Source of the DNA: an uncultured Paracoccaceae bacterium
GTDB taxonomy: Bacteria; Pseudomonadota; Alphaproteobacteria; Rhodobacterales; Rhodobacteraceae
Assembly: GCA_937916485.1 (NCBI GenBank)
Contig: CALFSV010000275.1
Span: forward strand, 1 to 14,274
Direction of reading: 5' to 3'
DNA: 14,274 bases
Part shown: positions 14,224-14,274 of the stretch, one piece after another
How positions within the stretch are numbered: position 1 is the stretch's first letter
How the letters are laid out: every line of letters begins with the position of its first letter
The notes under the pieces: generated by a model
The model's database searches: none
What the model was told of the DNA's origin: nothing
What the model saw: the letters and a program-made list of their open reading frames with translations, nothing else
Position numbers and translations under genes: made by a program

Positions 14224-14274
14224 GCTCCAGACTCATTGATGGTCAAAGCCAGAACAAGACGGTTGCGGCGAGGG
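14224..14274 (-). mobile_element. End of an IS5-like insertion sequence, continuing beyond the window
   Basis: The last 32 bases encode, on the minus strand, the transposase C-terminus LAATVLFWL followed by a TGA at 14243-14245. The next bases outward (complement of 14224-14242) include GACTCA and would contain the terminal inverted repeat. The catalytic DDE domain would lie to the right of the window, so whether the copy is intact cannot be judged. It has the same orientation as the remnant at 11273-11338. Confidence 0.72.
14243..14274 (-). CDS. IS5-like transposase, C-terminal end only (partial)
   Basis: Nine codons and the stop are visible: LAATVLFWL-stop. This hydrophobic tail is characteristic of one large branch of IS5-family transposases common in Alphaproteobacteria. 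It matches LAATVIYWI-stop of the internal remnant position for position in length. Nothing can be said about activity. Confidence 0.65.
   Translation of the reverse strand, partial: LAATVLFWL

Noticed and set aside
1..14274. CRISPR array, tRNA/rRNA genes, riboswitch or phage genes
   Set aside because: No regularly spaced repeats, cloverleaf-like segments, rRNA sequence or phage structural motifs were seen in the non-coding stretches.

Overview
The window looks like the chromosome (or a large replicon) of a marine alphaproteobacterium, most likely of the Rhodobacterales/Roseobacter group. The grounds are the fairly high GC, the many ATGA-type gene overlaps, and the gene families present: an octopine/arginine-type ABC importer, a dimethylglycine-dehydrogenase-like demethylase, a MocE-like Rieske ferredoxin, and a cysteate-lyase-like enzyme beside a TauE/SafE exporter. 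This taxonomic call is inference. No rRNA, tRNA or CRISPR array was seen.

Layout. 1-575 holds no gene I can support. 634-1407 (+) is the ATPase of a polar amino acid ABC importer. 1410-9299 (-) is one dense catabolic operon, read right to left: branched-chain-type aminotransferase, HpaH/MhpD-like hydratase, FAH-family hydrolase, FAD/folate demethylase (DMGDH-like), periplasmic binding protein, two permeases and a GNAT acetyltransferase. 9300-9470 is a divergent promoter region. 9471-11164 (+) is a GntR/FCD regulator overlapping an agmatine-deiminase-like gene. 11165-12031 is scarred DNA around a Rieske ferredoxin gene: the C-terminal end of an IS5-like transposase and the 3' remnant of another gene. 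12032-13770 (+) is a PLP-dependent D-cysteine desulfhydrase/cysteate sulfo-lyase-like gene followed two bases later by a TauE/SafE exporter (possibly cuyA-cuyZ). 13771-14274 is again scarred, and the window ends inside the C-terminus of a second IS5-like transposase in the same orientation as the first remnant.

How the genes may work together. The importer (634-1407 plus 1896-4209) would bring in a polar or cationic amino-acid-like compound. The DMGDH-like enzyme would remove an N-methyl group onto folate, the agmatine-deiminase-like enzyme would attack a guanidino or amidino group, the aminotransferase would give a 2-oxo acid, and the hydratase and FAH hydrolase would process an unsaturated 2-oxo acid. 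I know no described pathway with this exact set, so the substrate is unknown. A 30-bp element (TTATTTTCGAYATTT, nine bases, TTGAAA) occurs both in the regulator/operon intergenic region and in the promoter of the ATPase, which lies 8.8 kb away on the opposite strand. This is direct sequence evidence that these units may share one regulator, probably the GntR protein encoded here.

The Rieske ferredoxin and the sulfo-lyase/exporter pair lie between two IS5-like transposase ends and look like a separately assembled accessory segment.
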